A stretch of DNA of 57,978 nucleotides from Hyphomicrobiales bacterium (GCA_027488155.1 JAIYCE010000104.1:1-57978), one strand, 5' to 3'; positions 7,764 through 17,451 are shown, counted from the stretch's first letter. The notes: generated from the sequence alone by a model not told the origin. Numbers and translations: made by a program.

Positions 7764-8879
7764 TCAGGCCGGTCGGAAAAGCTCCCCGCCCGGCATCGGG
7801 CGGGGCACGCCGGTCGTGCCCGGAAAGCTGAGGGGCTGGCCGCGTAACGACCTAACGGCAAGGTAACCGAAGCAATGTGCCTCCATGCCATTACCGTCCC
7901 AGCCCACGGCCTCGACGGGATCGACAGGGACGGCGAGCGCTTGTTCCAAGCCCACCATGATCGCGCGGTTGAGGCGACCGCCACCAGTGACAAGCCAGCG
8001 CCGTGGCGCCCTTGGAACATGGCGCAAGGCGGCCGTCACGCTCTCTACTGTAAAGCGCGTTAAAGTGGCTGCGCCATCGGCGTCCGGCAGCCTATCGATC
8101 GCGCGCGACCAATTATGAAAATCGTTTCGATCCAATGATTTAGGAGGTTTTCTTGAAAAATAAGAGTGGCTCATTAGGGTGTCGAGAATCTGTTGGTCGA
8201 CTTCTCCCTGAGCAGCCAATTCTCCGCCCCGATCCATGACGACACCGCGCCGGAGCCGCATAAAATCGTCAATCAGGGCTGAGGCAGGTCCCGTATCGAA
8301 AGCAACCAGCGTGTCGCCATCGATATAGGTGACATTGGCGACCCCGCCGAGATTGAGGACCATGATCGGACCCTTCATCTGCGCTGCAAGGGCGCGATGA
8401 AACACAGGAACGAGCGGTGCGCCTTGTCCGCCAGCTGCGACATCGGCATGGCGAAAACGGCAGACGACTGGAAGGCCCGTCCGGTTTGCGGCCAACTGGC
8501 CGTCGCCCAGCTGGCAGGTGAAGCGCCGTTCGGGGCGGTGAAGCATGGTCTGCCCATGCATGCCGATGACCGCCACATCATCCCGTGCAATGCCAAAGCT
8601 GTGCATGAAACGGCGTGCTGCGTCCGCATGGGCCTCGGTCACGGCGGCTTCGAGATCCGGAAAGGTCTCGGTCTCGAAACGTTCAGCATTCGAGAGATGG
8701 GCCAAAAGATCGCCGCGCAGCGCGTCCGGATAGTCAAATGTACCCGAAGGGCCGAGCACGACGTGATCGAGTCCGTCTGTCGTCAATACTGCCACGTCGA
8801 TCCCATCCATCGACGTGCCACTCATGATGCCGATGGCCGTTACCGGTTTTTGCGGCGTGAATGGCTGAAGGATGGTCAT
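7764..8879 (-). CDS. anmK: Anhydro-N-acetylmuramic acid kinase
   Basis: 371 residues. The N-terminal GIMSGTSMDGIDVA is the family's nucleotide-binding signature, and the NLGGVANVTYI and FDTGPASALIDDFM segments are characteristic of AnmK. The enzyme phosphorylates and hydrolyses 1,6-anhydro-MurNAc released during murein recycling to MurNAc-6-phosphate in the cytoplasm. It stands alone, tail to tail with mscL, and no mur-recycling partner such as murQ is in the window. Its stop codon directly abuts that of mscL. Confidence 0.95.
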   Translation of the reverse strand: MTILQPFTPQKPVTAIGIMSGTSMDGIDVAVLTTDGLDHVVLGPSGTFDYPDALRGDLLAHLSNAERFETETFPDLEAAVTEAHADAARRFMHSFGIARDDVAVIGMHGQTMLHRPERRFTCQLGDGQLAANRTGLPVVCRFRHADVAAGGQGAPLVPVFHRALAAQMKGPIMVLNLGGVANVTYIDGDTLVAFDTGPASALIDDFMRLRRGVVMDRGGELAAQGEVDQQILDTLMSHSYFSRKPPKSLDRNDFHNWSRAIDRLPDADGAATLTRFTVESVTAALRHVPRAPRRWLVTGGGRLNRAIMVGLEQALAVPVDPVEAVGWDGNGMEAHCFGYLAVRSLRGQPLSFPGTTGVPRPMPGGELFRPA

Positions 8880-8995
8880 CGAATCGGTTCGCGGTGGGTG
8901 TTGGGTATTTTATCAGTTTTCACGGCTCATAGCCGCGCTTGCTGGTGAATCGATCTTTCCCTAACGTAAAATATTCATGTAGGGGTTGCGTGCCG

Positions 8996-10105
8996 ATGCG
9001 GGACATACTTTCGGTTGTCTATCTGCGTGCGATCTGTGCTGTCCTCATCGTGCTGTTCCATGCTGCCGGAAGAGATGACATCACGGGAAGCGGCAACAGC
9101 AAGCTCGAACAGTTTTTCTCGCTTGGCGCTTCGCGGGTCGACATTTTCTTTGTGATCAGTGGGTTTGTTTTGTTCATCGCCACAGCCTCGCGCGGCGGCG
9201 AGGCGCCGTATGCATTTCTGCTTCGCCGGGTCATGCGCATTGCGCCGCTTTATTGGCTTTTCACGCTTGCTCTTGCATTTGCTGCTCTTGCCTTGCCAAA
9301 GTTCTTTCCAAATCTAAAGCCAACTGCACAAGACATTGCTTTATCTTTGCTTTTTGTTCCCCATTTCAGCGCATCAAGGCCCGACAAGATTTGGCCGATT
9401 ATTGTTCAGGGTTGGGCGCTGAACTATGAGGTGATTTTCTATCTCGTTTTTGCCGTGGCGTTGTTCGCGCGTCGCGCCAATTGGTTGTTGATCATTGCAG
9501 CCCTCCTGACGGGATCTGTGCTGGTCGGCATGCTCCTTAAACCCTCGAGCGCGGTTGGGCTGACGGTTACCGATCCAGTCTTGCTGGAGTTTTTGGGAGG
9601 CGCTGCGTTTGGCCAACTTTGGCTGAAGGGATGGCGTTTATCCCGGACCGCCTCTTGGGGCCTGTTGATATTGGCGCTGGCCGGATTGGCGCTAGGCACT
9701 TGGGCCGCACAAATCTGGGTGCCATTGCGGGCAGCCTTTCTTGGCGTTCCGGCCCTTATGATCGTGATCGCCTGCGTCATGCTCGATGCGGACCGGGCGT
9801 GGCGCAAACGGCCTTGGCTGCAAGAGATCGGGCAGGCGTCCTATTCAATCTACCTGATCCACGGAATCGTGATCTCTGTGGTCGCTAAACTCTTTCAGTC
9901 GACAGAGTTAACCGATGGCTCGCTGGCGAGCGGCCTGTTGTTCGTAACGGTTTGCGGTGCGACAGCAACCTTGGCCGGCATTGCAGCATGGCGGATTATT
10001 GAAAAGCCGCTGGCCGCGTACACCAAAGCTGCACTGGCCCCGCCGCAATCCCGTTTGATCCAGGAGGCGGTCTCGGAAAGGACCGAAACCCCTTATCAGC
10101 GATAG
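8996..10105 (+). CDS. Acyltransferase 3 family membrane protein (OafA/ExoZ-like)
   Basis: About 369 residues with roughly ten membrane helices. It shows the acyltransferase-3 hallmarks: YLRAICAVLIVLFHA with the catalytic-type histidine near residue 20, R-x10-FFVISGFVL, and a later RIAPLYWLF. These proteins transfer acetyl or other acyl groups to exported polysaccharide, lipopolysaccharide or glycan. The start at ATG 8996 follows AGGGG at 8981-8985; the longer frame to 8939 has no ribosome-binding site. It is divergent from anmK and overlaps the 3' end of a convergent lipoprotein gene by ten bases. No polysaccharide cluster surrounds it, so its target is unknown. Confidence 0.87.
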   Translation: MRDILSVVYLRAICAVLIVLFHAAGRDDITGSGNSKLEQFFSLGASRVDIFFVISGFVLFIATASRGGEAPYAFLLRRVMRIAPLYWLFTLALAFAALALPKFFPNLKPTAQDIALSLLFVPHFSASRPDKIWPIIVQGWALNYEVIFYLVFAVALFARRANWLLIIAALLTGSVLVGMLLKPSSAVGLTVTDPVLLEFLGGAAFGQLWLKGWRLSRTASWGLLILALAGLALGTWAAQIWVPLRAAFLGVPALMIVIACVMLDADRAWRKRPWLQEIGQASYSIYLIHGIVISVVAKLFQSTELTDGSLASGLLFVTVCGATATLAGIAAWRIIEKPLAAYTKAALAPPQSRLIQEAVSERTETPYQR

Positions 10106-10323
10106 GCCGGCGCGTTCATCAGATAGTCTTGCTGATACGCATTCTTGTCCGTCATCGCCTTGACCGCGAGGCATTCTTGATATTCCGGCTCGTCCGGTTC
10201 CGGCTGGCGATAGGCGCAAAAAGCGGCCAATTGCTGCGTCGTGGTCGTCTGGCATCCGGCGAGGAGCCCTGCAGCCATCAAAATTGCCAGTGCAAGACCT
10301 GATTTTACAGCGCGCGATGTCAT
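10096..10323 (-). CDS. Small putative lipoprotein
   Basis: 75 residues from the ATG at 10323, which follows AAGAGG six bases away. A basic start and hydrophobic stretch (LALAILMAAG) lead to the lipobox LLAGC, so the mature protein should begin at that cysteine and be anchored in a membrane. The mature part is short, threonine- and glutamine-rich, and contains two further cysteines (FCAYRQ and YQECLA) that could form a disulfide in the periplasm. I do not recognise a family. Its last codons overlap the convergent acyltransferase gene by ten bases. Confidence 0.7.
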   Translation of the reverse strand: MTSRAVKSGLALAILMAAGLLAGCQTTTTQQLAAFCAYRQPEPDEPEYQECLAVKAMTDKNAYQQDYLMNAPAYR

Positions 10324-10466
10324 CTTCGACCTCTTCTTCATTCTTTTAACCAAAGGGTGCGTAGCACGACCAGCGCGGTCGGGCAAAGCCTCAACCATAA
10401 TCTGTACTCAACCTTAGCTTGCAATTTATCCGCTTATTGGCAAGGAAGGCCCAAACGGGGGCGGCC

Positions 10467-11576
10467 ATGAGCGCTGAAACACATCAGGAAGGCGGGCGGA
10501 GCTTCGCCAGCATCAACGCCTATGCGGCGCCCGTTCTGGCGCTTTTGGCCTTTGCCACTTTGGGCCATCCTGCCATTACGTCGTCCCCGATCATCTATCC
10601 CATCGCCGTTGGCATCGAGGCGGTCATCTTGATGCTCGCTGTCTTCGCCACGTTGCGGCATGGAGAGACGGTCGCCCATTGGCTGGGCGAACCCTATGGA
10701 ACCATCGTCTTGACCATGGCGGTGACGATTATTGAAGTGTCGATCATTGCGAATCTGATGCTCGACGATACCGCCAACCCGGAATTGGCACGCCAGACCC
10801 TGTTCTCGGCCACGATGTTGATCTGTAACGGCCTTGTCGGATTATGTCTCGTCTATGGCGCGCTTTATCATCGTGAGCAGGAGTTGAGCCTGCGAGGGAC
10901 CAACGCGTATCTGAACGTTTTGATCGCGATGTCGGTTCTGACGCTCATCCTTCCGAATTATGTCGGCGAGCCGGGTGCCTCATTCAATGCAAAGCAATTA
11001 GCCTTTGCTGCAATCGCTGCAGTCGGGCTCTATTGCGCCTTCCTCTTCATCCAGACTGTCCGACATCCTGGATTTTTCCGTGATGGTATCCATCACGAGC
11101 AGAACGAATCGCGACCGCCAAGAAAAATCGGTCTTTGGCACCTTGTGTGGCTTTTCGTGTCGGTTGGCTCTGTAGTGGCTGTGGCTGAACGCTTTTCCAC
11201 CGGCCTCGAGAAAGCACTTACGGCATGGGGGTCGCCCGACGCCATTCTTGGCCTCGTAATCGCTTTGCTCGTTTTGCTGCCGGAAGCGCTGACGGCACTG
11301 ATCGCTGCGCGCGCCAATGCCATTCAGAAGAGTTTGAACATCGCGCTTGGCTCGGCGCTTGCGAGCATCGGCCTCACAATTCCTGCGATTGCAATGGTGA
11401 GCCTATTGTCGGGTCGCGAACTCAATCTTGGCCTTGGGCCGCGCGATACGGTATTGCTCATGCTCACTTTGATGCTGGCGATCGTAAGTTTCGGCACTGG
11501 GCGTACGAATGTTCTCACCGGTTTTGTCCATTTAGTGATTTTTGCTGTCTATATATTCTTCCAGATTGTTCCTTGA
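10467..11576 (+). CDS. chaA: ChaA-like Ca2+(Na+)/H+ antiporter
   Basis: 369 residues with about eleven membrane helices. The first half has GEPYGTIVLTMAVTIIEVS and the second half LLPEALTALIAARANAIQKS; these paired segments with conserved acidic residues are the ion-binding repeats of the CaCA exchanger superfamily, and the GEPYGT form matches ChaA. The start at ATG 10467 follows a G-rich stretch; TTG 10419 is an in-frame alternative without clear support. It stands alone, transcribed away from the lipoprotein gene. Calcium versus sodium or potassium specificity cannot be read from the sequence. Confidence 0.87.
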   Translation: MSAETHQEGGRSFASINAYAAPVLALLAFATLGHPAITSSPIIYPIAVGIEAVILMLAVFATLRHGETVAHWLGEPYGTIVLTMAVTIIEVSIIANLMLDDTANPELARQTLFSATMLICNGLVGLCLVYGALYHREQELSLRGTNAYLNVLIAMSVLTLILPNYVGEPGASFNAKQLAFAAIAAVGLYCAFLFIQTVRHPGFFRDGIHHEQNESRPPRKIGLWHLVWLFVSVGSVVAVAERFSTGLEKALTAWGSPDAILGLVIALLVLLPEALTALIAARANAIQKSLNIALGSALASIGLTIPAIAMVSLLSGRELNLGLGPRDTVLLMLTLMLAIVSFGTGRTNVLTGFVHLVIFAVYIFFQIVP

Positions 11577-11675
11577 TCCTTACGGCTCTGCTTGTTCTTA
11601 CATTCATTCGCTTCCAGAGTGATGGCTCCCCTTTCGACTTGAACCGTACTTCGGTTCTCGTAGACGGAGAATTTC

Positions 11676-13061
11676 ATGCTCGGTCGCGTCCGCAGTGTCT
11701 TAGTTTTGATATCGGTCCCTTTTTTTCTCGCCCTGATTTCGCTCTGCCTTGTTCTTGTTGCCAATATGGTGACGCAGAGTCTTTTGCCCGCGCCTTTGGT
11801 CCATCAGGTCCGAAAAGCTTTTCTAGCTGGAGATCTCCCGCCCGCGGCGATTCAAGAACTTGACCGTCAACGCGGTGCATTGCTCTATAACGACTGCCTG
11901 ATCCTCGGTATGGCGCTCAATCGCGATCCCAGTCTCGCACTTCGGATTGTGAGTCCTGCTTTGTTCGAAAGCCCGCTTGATGAAGCGATGAACAAGGATC
12001 CATGTGCCATTCTTCACGATGTTGTCATGGGTCGTAATGGCGAAGTCTATCGGGGGTTGCCATACCATCGCTATGTAGCCGGCTTTGTCCCACTCGCGGC
12101 GGCCATTGTGCCCGGTCACGGCGTGGCCGCGTATAAGCGGACATTGCTGATCCTGAATTACACCGCACTGCTCGCACTGATTGCGGCTGGTCTTGTTGCT
12201 GTCGCAAAGGCGACGCGTCAGGGCGAACCATCCCCTTATTATTTGTGGGTTTTTCCTCTGATTATCGCGATGTTCGGCGGCGTCGAATTCTATGCGCAAA
12301 ATCTGTCAATCGGCTTGGCAGATCTTGGCCTTTATGGCCTTGTTGCCGTGCTTTTCTATGGCCGCCCGGAGGAATGGCCCATAGCGGGGCTAGCCATCAT
12401 AGCCTCTGTTTTCGGCGTGTATGTTGGCATGTTTGAATTTTTTACCGGTCAAATTCCGGTTCTGCTTGCGCTCCCCATCGCATTGCTGGCGATGCGCGCT
12501 CAAACTGACGCTGAATTAGGTCGCGCCATCGCGACAGGCCTTCAATTCATGGTCTATGCGGCGCTCGGCATCGTCTTTCTCTTCACAGAGAAAATAGCTT
12601 TGGCTACGCTCCTTGGCGGTTTGGATGTTGTAAGTAGCTTTTCAAATCAACTTGCCCTGCGCGTCGGCGATGGTGCGTTCGGCGTCGGCAAAATGATCCT
12701 CTACATGGCAGGACGCGCGGACCGCATCGGCCAAGGCAGCATGGTCGTGGGTCTTATACATGCTGCGTCAGCCACGATCGCGGGTCTTGCAGGGCTCATT
12801 TATCTCGGCCGCCATGGGAGTTTTCCGTTTCGTCGCGCACTGACGATAGCGGCGAGCATGGCGCTGATCGTGGTTTGGCATATCGTCTTTCGTAACCATT
12901 CGACGATTCACTCAGAGTTCATGGTCCGCAGCATGAGTTTCGTGTTTGCTTCGGGTTGGATCATCGGCGGATCCGCTCTCAGTGTCTGGCTTGCCGGGCG
13001 TGCGTCCATGTCTGATGTAAAGACATCTTCAGCGCTTGGTGGTCCTTGGAGGCCAAGATAG
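11676..13061 (+). CDS. Polytopic membrane protein of unknown function
   Basis: 461 residues with about ten to twelve predicted membrane helices. The first helix (VLVLISVPFFLALISLCLVLVANM) is followed by a long extracytoplasmic loop of about 120 residues carrying two cysteines (YNDCLIL and NKDPCAIL). That layout recalls GT-C glycosyltransferase-fold proteins, but I see no DxD/ExD motif in the first loop, so I do not assign that function. GGAG lies about seven bases before the ATG. The last 154 bases run antisense through the coding end of the convergent glycosyltransferase. The final helix (SFVFASGWIIGGSALSVWLAG) lies inside the overlap, so the overlap is not simply a random tail of this gene. 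Confidence 0.75.
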   Translation: MLGRVRSVLVLISVPFFLALISLCLVLVANMVTQSLLPAPLVHQVRKAFLAGDLPPAAIQELDRQRGALLYNDCLILGMALNRDPSLALRIVSPALFESPLDEAMNKDPCAILHDVVMGRNGEVYRGLPYHRYVAGFVPLAAAIVPGHGVAAYKRTLLILNYTALLALIAAGLVAVAKATRQGEPSPYYLWVFPLIIAMFGGVEFYAQNLSIGLADLGLYGLVAVLFYGRPEEWPIAGLAIIASVFGVYVGMFEFFTGQIPVLLALPIALLAMRAQTDAELGRAIATGLQFMVYAALGIVFLFTEKIALATLLGGLDVVSSFSNQLALRVGDGAFGVGKMILYMAGRADRIGQGSMVVGLIHAASATIAGLAGLIYLGRHGSFPFRRALTIAASMALIVVWHIVFRNHSTIHSEFMVRSMSFVFASGWIIGGSALSVWLAGRASMSDVKTSSALGGPWRPR

Positions 13062-13996
13062 AGAATGCGTTTCTGCTCAATCCGGAACAGCGTGAGCGAT
13101 TGCAGAATTAATCCGCATGTCAAGGATACTGCCGACATCAGCATCAAACCGGTCGCCAGGATTGCGGTGGGAAAACGTGGTACGAGGCCGGTCGCCAGAT
13201 AGGTGTGGAAGATGGGAATCGTCAGGATGACAGCCAAGGCAGCGAAGGCGAAAGCCAATGTCCCATAGACAAGCATCGGCCGTGTCTCGCGCGCGAGGCG
13301 TAAAAATCCATACGCAATCCGAAAACCGTCGGTAAATGTCCTCAGCTTGCTTTCGCTTTCTGCGCCGCGTGCTTTGTAGTGTGTTCCGATTTCAACGCAC
13401 GGAATATTCAATTGCCCGGCATGCACGCTTAATTCGGACTCGATTTCAAAACCGCGTGAAATTGCTGGAAAGCTTTTTACAAAACGTCGCGTCATAACGC
13501 GATAGCCGGAAAATATGTCACGGAATGAGCCACCGAAGAGCAGGCGATAGAACCGGTTGAAAAGGGCGTTACCAAATCTATGCCCTTTAGGAAAAGCAGC
13601 GCCATGCAGGGGAATTCGGGCGCCGATGGCCATGTCGGCATGTTCACGCAGCAAATGAGCAATCAGCATTGGAGCCACTGAGGCATCATAGGTGCCATCG
13701 CCGTCGGCCATTACATAAATATCGGCATCAACGTCGGCGAACATGCGCCGCACAACATGGCCTTTGCCGCGTTCATACTCGACGATGACGGACGCGCCAG
13801 CCACCAATGCTTCCTGTCGTGTGAGATCTGTCGATCCATTGTCGAAGACATAGATTTCAGCCGTCGGTAAGGCGTGCCGGAAATCGCGAATGACTTGTGC
13901 TATGGCGGCGGCTTCGTTGAAGCAGGGCAAGATCACCGCAATACGGGCCGCAGATTCGACCGGGCTCATGGATGCAAGGCGAGGATCGGCTGTCAT
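12908..13996 (-). CDS. Family 2 glycosyltransferase with C-terminal membrane helices (DPM1/GtrB-like)
   Basis: About 362 residues from ATG 13996. The GT-A domain starts AVILPCFNEAA, continues with DNGSTD and has the metal-binding DxD as MADGDGTYD, then the acceptor-side SGYRVMTRRFVKSFP. Two hydrophobic helices near residues 255-320 anchor it in the membrane. Such enzymes load a sugar onto undecaprenyl phosphate. The start is uncertain: TTG 14077 and ATG 13969 are in frame and none has a clear Shine-Dalgarno sequence. The last 51 residues, after LYLGLQGPP, are encoded opposite the membrane-protein gene and look low in conservation, so the overlap may have arisen by loss of an earlier stop codon in this gene. 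Confidence 0.85.
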   Translation of the reverse strand: MTADPRLASMSPVESAARIAVILPCFNEAAAIAQVIRDFRHALPTAEIYVFDNGSTDLTRQEALVAGASVIVEYERGKGHVVRRMFADVDADIYVMADGDGTYDASVAPMLIAHLLREHADMAIGARIPLHGAAFPKGHRFGNALFNRFYRLLFGGSFRDIFSGYRVMTRRFVKSFPAISRGFEIESELSVHAGQLNIPCVEIGTHYKARGAESESKLRTFTDGFRIAYGFLRLARETRPMLVYGTLAFAFAALAVILTIPIFHTYLATGLVPRFPTAILATGLMLMSAVSLTCGLILQSLTLFRIEQKRILYLGLQGPPSAEDVFTSDMDARPASQTLRADPPMIQPEANTKLMLRTMNSE

Positions 13997-14101
13997 GTGT
14001 GCAGGATAGGGAAGCGGCTGTTCACAGCAAGCGGAGCCATGAATTTTTTGAGATTGATTTGAAGGGTTGACCCTCAAGCTTCACCGGCCGACCATCGCTC
14101 C

Positions 14102-16558
14102 ATGAGTCCTTCGCCCGCATCCCATCGCCGAGAAGCCGGCCTGCCTGCCATTCTCGCGGCCTATCGTTCGGGCGGGCGGGGCGCGTGGGATGCGTTGATG
14201 GACACGGGCGGCGCTGTGCGGCCCGTTTGGCAATCTTTCATCGATCATGTGGCGCAGATTGGTGCTTCAGCGTTGCAGGAGCGCTTTGCGCGCGCAGACG
14301 CCCATCTGGCGAGTTCGGGCGTTGTTCATCGCGTCTATGGTGATAGCGACGGCGTTAGGCCTTGGCCGCTCTCGCATATGCCGGTCATGATCGGCGCAGA
14401 TGAATGGTCTCATTTGGCTGCTGGCGTCATAGAGCGTGCGGAAGTGTTGAACGCGCTTCTTGCCGACGCTTATGGAGGCAGCGATTTGGTGACGCGGGGC
14501 ATTATTCCGGCGGCGCTCTATGCCGGAAGTCCGGAATGGGCCCGCCCGATGGTGGATGCGTCTGGTGACGTCAAGCAACCGTTGCGCTTTTATGCGGTTG
14601 ATCTTGCGCGCGGCCCTGATGGCCAATGGTGGGTCATGTCGGATCGGACGCAGGCACCCTCTGGCGCTGGTTATGCGCTCGAGAATCGTCTCGCTATGGC
14701 GCGCGCCTTGCCCGATCTCTACCGTCACCTCCAGATCGCGCGGCTCGCCGGCTTTTTTCAGAATTTTCGAAGCCATCTCGTCAGTCTAAAACGCAATCCA
14801 GATGGACGTCTCGGCTTGATGTCGCCAGGGCCTCTCAACGAAACCTATTTCGAACACGCCTACCTTGCGAATTATCTCGGTTTCGTTCTGGTCGAGGGTG
14901 AAGACCTTGTCGTCCGCGATGGCGCCTTATTCATTCGTACTGTTGCCGGGTTGCAGCCTTGTGATGTGATGTGGCGTCGTCTCGATTCCGATTTCACCGA
15001 TCCACTCGAATTGAACACGCGTTCGCGTCTAGGCGTGCCGGGGCTGCTCGAAGCCGCGCGGCGGGGTGCGGTCACGCTCGCAAATGGGATTGGGAGCGGC
15101 CTTGCGGAGAGCAGGGCTTGGATGGCAATGATGCCGGCGCTGGCTGCGCGCCATCTTGGCCACCCTTTGCGCTTGCCAACACAGGCGACATGGTGGGGCA
15201 TCGATGAGACCGCACGGCGCATCATCCATGATCGTTTCGATGAATTACTGATCGGTTCGGCCTTCGGCGCTCCTTTGCCGGGAATCGGTACAGGTTTTGC
15301 GCCCGGGGGATCGCTGGGTGTAACGGATCGCGCCGCACTACTGGCCCGCTTGCAGAATCGCGGCGTTGATATTGTTGCACAAGAGAAACTCGCCACGGCG
15401 ACGACGCCGGTTTTTGATAAGGGTGAATTGACGCCGCGACCTTTTGTTCTGCGCGTCTTTGCCGCTTTCACAGGATCGGGCTGGGAGGTCATGCCCGGAG
15501 GATTTGCCCGCGTTGCTGAGAGCGGCGATGTTGGCTCCGTTTCGTTGCAAAGGGGCGGGCGTTCTGCCGATGTGTGGGTTGTATCGGATCAGCCGGTTCA
15601 AGCCATGAGCCTTTTGCGTGGAACTGATACGCCCCGCATTCGTCGTTCGCCCGGGGCTTTGCCAAGCCGTGCCGCCGATAATCTGTTTTGGCTTGGCCGT
15701 TATGTCGAGCGTACCGAGTTTATGGCGCGCCTCGCACGCGCCGCACTCGCGCGGACAGCGCATCATGAATCTTTTATATACGCTGCGATTGCAGCGACGC
15801 TCACATCATGGGGAGCGCTGCCGCAGTTCACACCATTGCAGCCGCCAGCACCTTCCGAATTAGGCCGTGTCGCGTTGCATGGTGAAACGTCACAATCGAT
15901 CATGGCCTTGTGCCGGGCCGCCCTGAATGCGGCCTCCATCATTCGCGATCGGTTTTCACCCGATGCATGGCGCGTTCTAAACGAGTTAGCAGCCATGACG
16001 CAAAAGCCGCTCACTGAGACCCTGCCAGAGGTCGAAGCGGATGATCGGATGCGCGACGTGCTGCGTGTGCTGGCTGCATTCGCTGGTTTGGCGCAGGAAA
16101 ACATGAACCGTCTGAACGGCTGGCGGTTTCTCGATCTTGGTCGCCGTATAGAACGCGGGATCGGCATGGCACGTCTGATCGAACGGTTTGCTTCGGACGA
16201 TCCTTGGGCTTGCGATCTTCTTCTCGAATTGGGCGATAGCACGCTCACCTATCGTCTGCGATATGTGGATATGCCCGAACGGATATCTGTCACGGATCTT
16301 CTGATGCTCGATCCGGCTAATCCGCGTTCAGTGGCTTTCCAGATGGATCGCATTGCCGATCATCTCGCAAGCTTGCCACAAACGGGTGCCCATGCGGCAG
16401 CCGGTTTGGCAGCGGAGTGGCAGGCGGCACTCACGAATGCTGATGCCCACCTTTTCGATCAAGCCCTACCGGGAGAGTGCGCCGCAGGGCTATTGCGTTT
16501 GTCGGAACTCATCATTGTTGATCATGTCCGGCCGAATGGCGCGGGAGGGAACAGCTGA
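14102..16558 (+). CDS. Circularly permuted ATP-grasp fused to alpha-E domain
   Basis: 818 residues combining two domains that are often separate genes. Residues about 60-490 match circularly permuted ATP-grasp type 2 (DUF404/DUF407): HRVYGDSDGVRPWPL, SDRTQAPSGAGYALENR, LSPGP-like segments and ATWWG. Residues about 520-810 match the helical alpha-E domain (DUF403), starting LPSRAADNLFWLGRYVERTE. Aravind and co-workers proposed that such proteins act with transglutaminase-like peptidases to make and trim a peptide tag or small peptide; the biochemistry is unresolved. The next gene, a transglutaminase homologue, overlaps its stop by one base (TGATG), matching that association. Confidence 0.9.
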   Translation: MSPSPASHRREAGLPAILAAYRSGGRGAWDALMDTGGAVRPVWQSFIDHVAQIGASALQERFARADAHLASSGVVHRVYGDSDGVRPWPLSHMPVMIGADEWSHLAAGVIERAEVLNALLADAYGGSDLVTRGIIPAALYAGSPEWARPMVDASGDVKQPLRFYAVDLARGPDGQWWVMSDRTQAPSGAGYALENRLAMARALPDLYRHLQIARLAGFFQNFRSHLVSLKRNPDGRLGLMSPGPLNETYFEHAYLANYLGFVLVEGEDLVVRDGALFIRTVAGLQPCDVMWRRLDSDFTDPLELNTRSRLGVPGLLEAARRGAVTLANGIGSGLAESRAWMAMMPALAARHLGHPLRLPTQATWWGIDETARRIIHDRFDELLIGSAFGAPLPGIGTGFAPGGSLGVTDRAALLARLQNRGVDIVAQEKLATATTPVFDKGELTPRPFVLRVFAAFTGSGWEVMPGGFARVAESGDVGSVSLQRGGRSADVWVVSDQPVQAMSLLRGTDTPRIRRSPGALPSRAADNLFWLGRYVERTEFMARLARAALARTAHHESFIYAAIAATLTSWGALPQFTPLQPPAPSELGRVALHGETSQSIMALCRAALNAASIIRDRFSPDAWRVLNELAAMTQKPLTETLPEVEADDRMRDVLRVLAAFAGLAQENMNRLNGWRFLDLGRRIERGIGMARLIERFASDDPWACDLLLELGDSTLTYRLRYVDMPERISVTDLLMLDPANPRSVAFQMDRIADHLASLPQTGAHAAAGLAAEWQAALTNADAHLFDQALPGECAAGLLRLSELIIVDHVRPNGAGGNS

Positions 16559-17451
16559 TGCGCTATTCCGTCCGTCAAACGACTGATTACACCTATAGTG
16601 AACCAGTTCCATCCTCGCGCCACATCATCCGAATGGAACCCGTGACGCGAGCCGGACAGGAAGTTGTATCGCACCGTCTGACGATCCTCCCTCGCCCGAG
16701 CGAACGCGTGGAAGGGCGGGATTTTTTCGGCAATCGTGTAACGCACATCGCGATTGACGGGCCGCATGACCGGTTCAGCGTAACCGTCGAAGCAGAAATC
16801 CGCATCACTCCAACCGTAACAGACGCAGGCGGCGAGGATCAGTCTTGGGAAGCGATAGCCGCCGCAGCTTTATCGGCCCCCATGATTGGGCCAGACGCAC
16901 CCATCCACCACTTGTTTCCGAGCCGGATGGTGCCGATCGATACCGCCATCACGGCCTATGCGGCGGAAAGCTTTCTGCCGGGTCGCGCGTTGCTGGCTGC
17001 CGCTTGCGACCTGAATGCGCGCATAAAGTCCGATTTCATCTATGATCCGCTCGCGACTGCGGTCGACACCGATCCCTCGCATGCATTCGCATGGCGGCGC
17101 GGGGTTTGTCAGGATTTTGCCCATATCATGATTGCTGGTTTGCGTGGGCTTGGTCTGCCGGCTGCCTATGTATCGGGTTGGCTGCGCACTGTTGCGCCAG
17201 ATGGCGAGATGCGTCTTGAAGGCGCGGACGCTACGCATGCATGGGTGTCAATCTGGTGCGGCGACCAAGGTTGGGTCGGTTTTGACCCCACCAATGGCAT
17301 TCGTGTCGGTACGGATCACATCGTGCTTGCGACCGGTCGCGATTATGCCGATGTTGCACCGCTCGATGGCGTGATCTGGTCTGCGACCGGTCATTCTCTG
17401 GCCGTCGCCGTCGACGTGATACCCGTTGTGGAGCATGACTTGGATGCGTGA
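16558..17451 (+). CDS. Bacterial transglutaminase-like cysteine protease (BTLCP) family protein
   Basis: 297 residues with an N-terminal beta domain (MRYSVRQTTDYTYSEPV...) and a transglutaminase-fold core. The catalytic cysteine lies in RRGVCQDFAHIM near residue 185, the histidine in DATHAWVSIW near residue 229 and the aspartate in GWVGFDPTNG near residue 244. Members hydrolyse or transfer peptide amides. It is translationally coupled to the upstream ATP-grasp/alpha-E gene (1-base overlap), forming the pair described for this family, and its 3' end overlaps the sirtuin gene. A cytoplasmic location is expected because no signal peptide is seen. Confidence 0.9.
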   Translation: MRYSVRQTTDYTYSEPVPSSRHIIRMEPVTRAGQEVVSHRLTILPRPSERVEGRDFFGNRVTHIAIDGPHDRFSVTVEAEIRITPTVTDAGGEDQSWEAIAAAALSAPMIGPDAPIHHLFPSRMVPIDTAITAYAAESFLPGRALLAAACDLNARIKSDFIYDPLATAVDTDPSHAFAWRRGVCQDFAHIMIAGLRGLGLPAAYVSGWLRTVAPDGEMRLEGADATHAWVSIWCGDQGWVGFDPTNGIRVGTDHIVLATGRDYADVAPLDGVIWSATGHSLAVAVDVIPVVEHDLDA

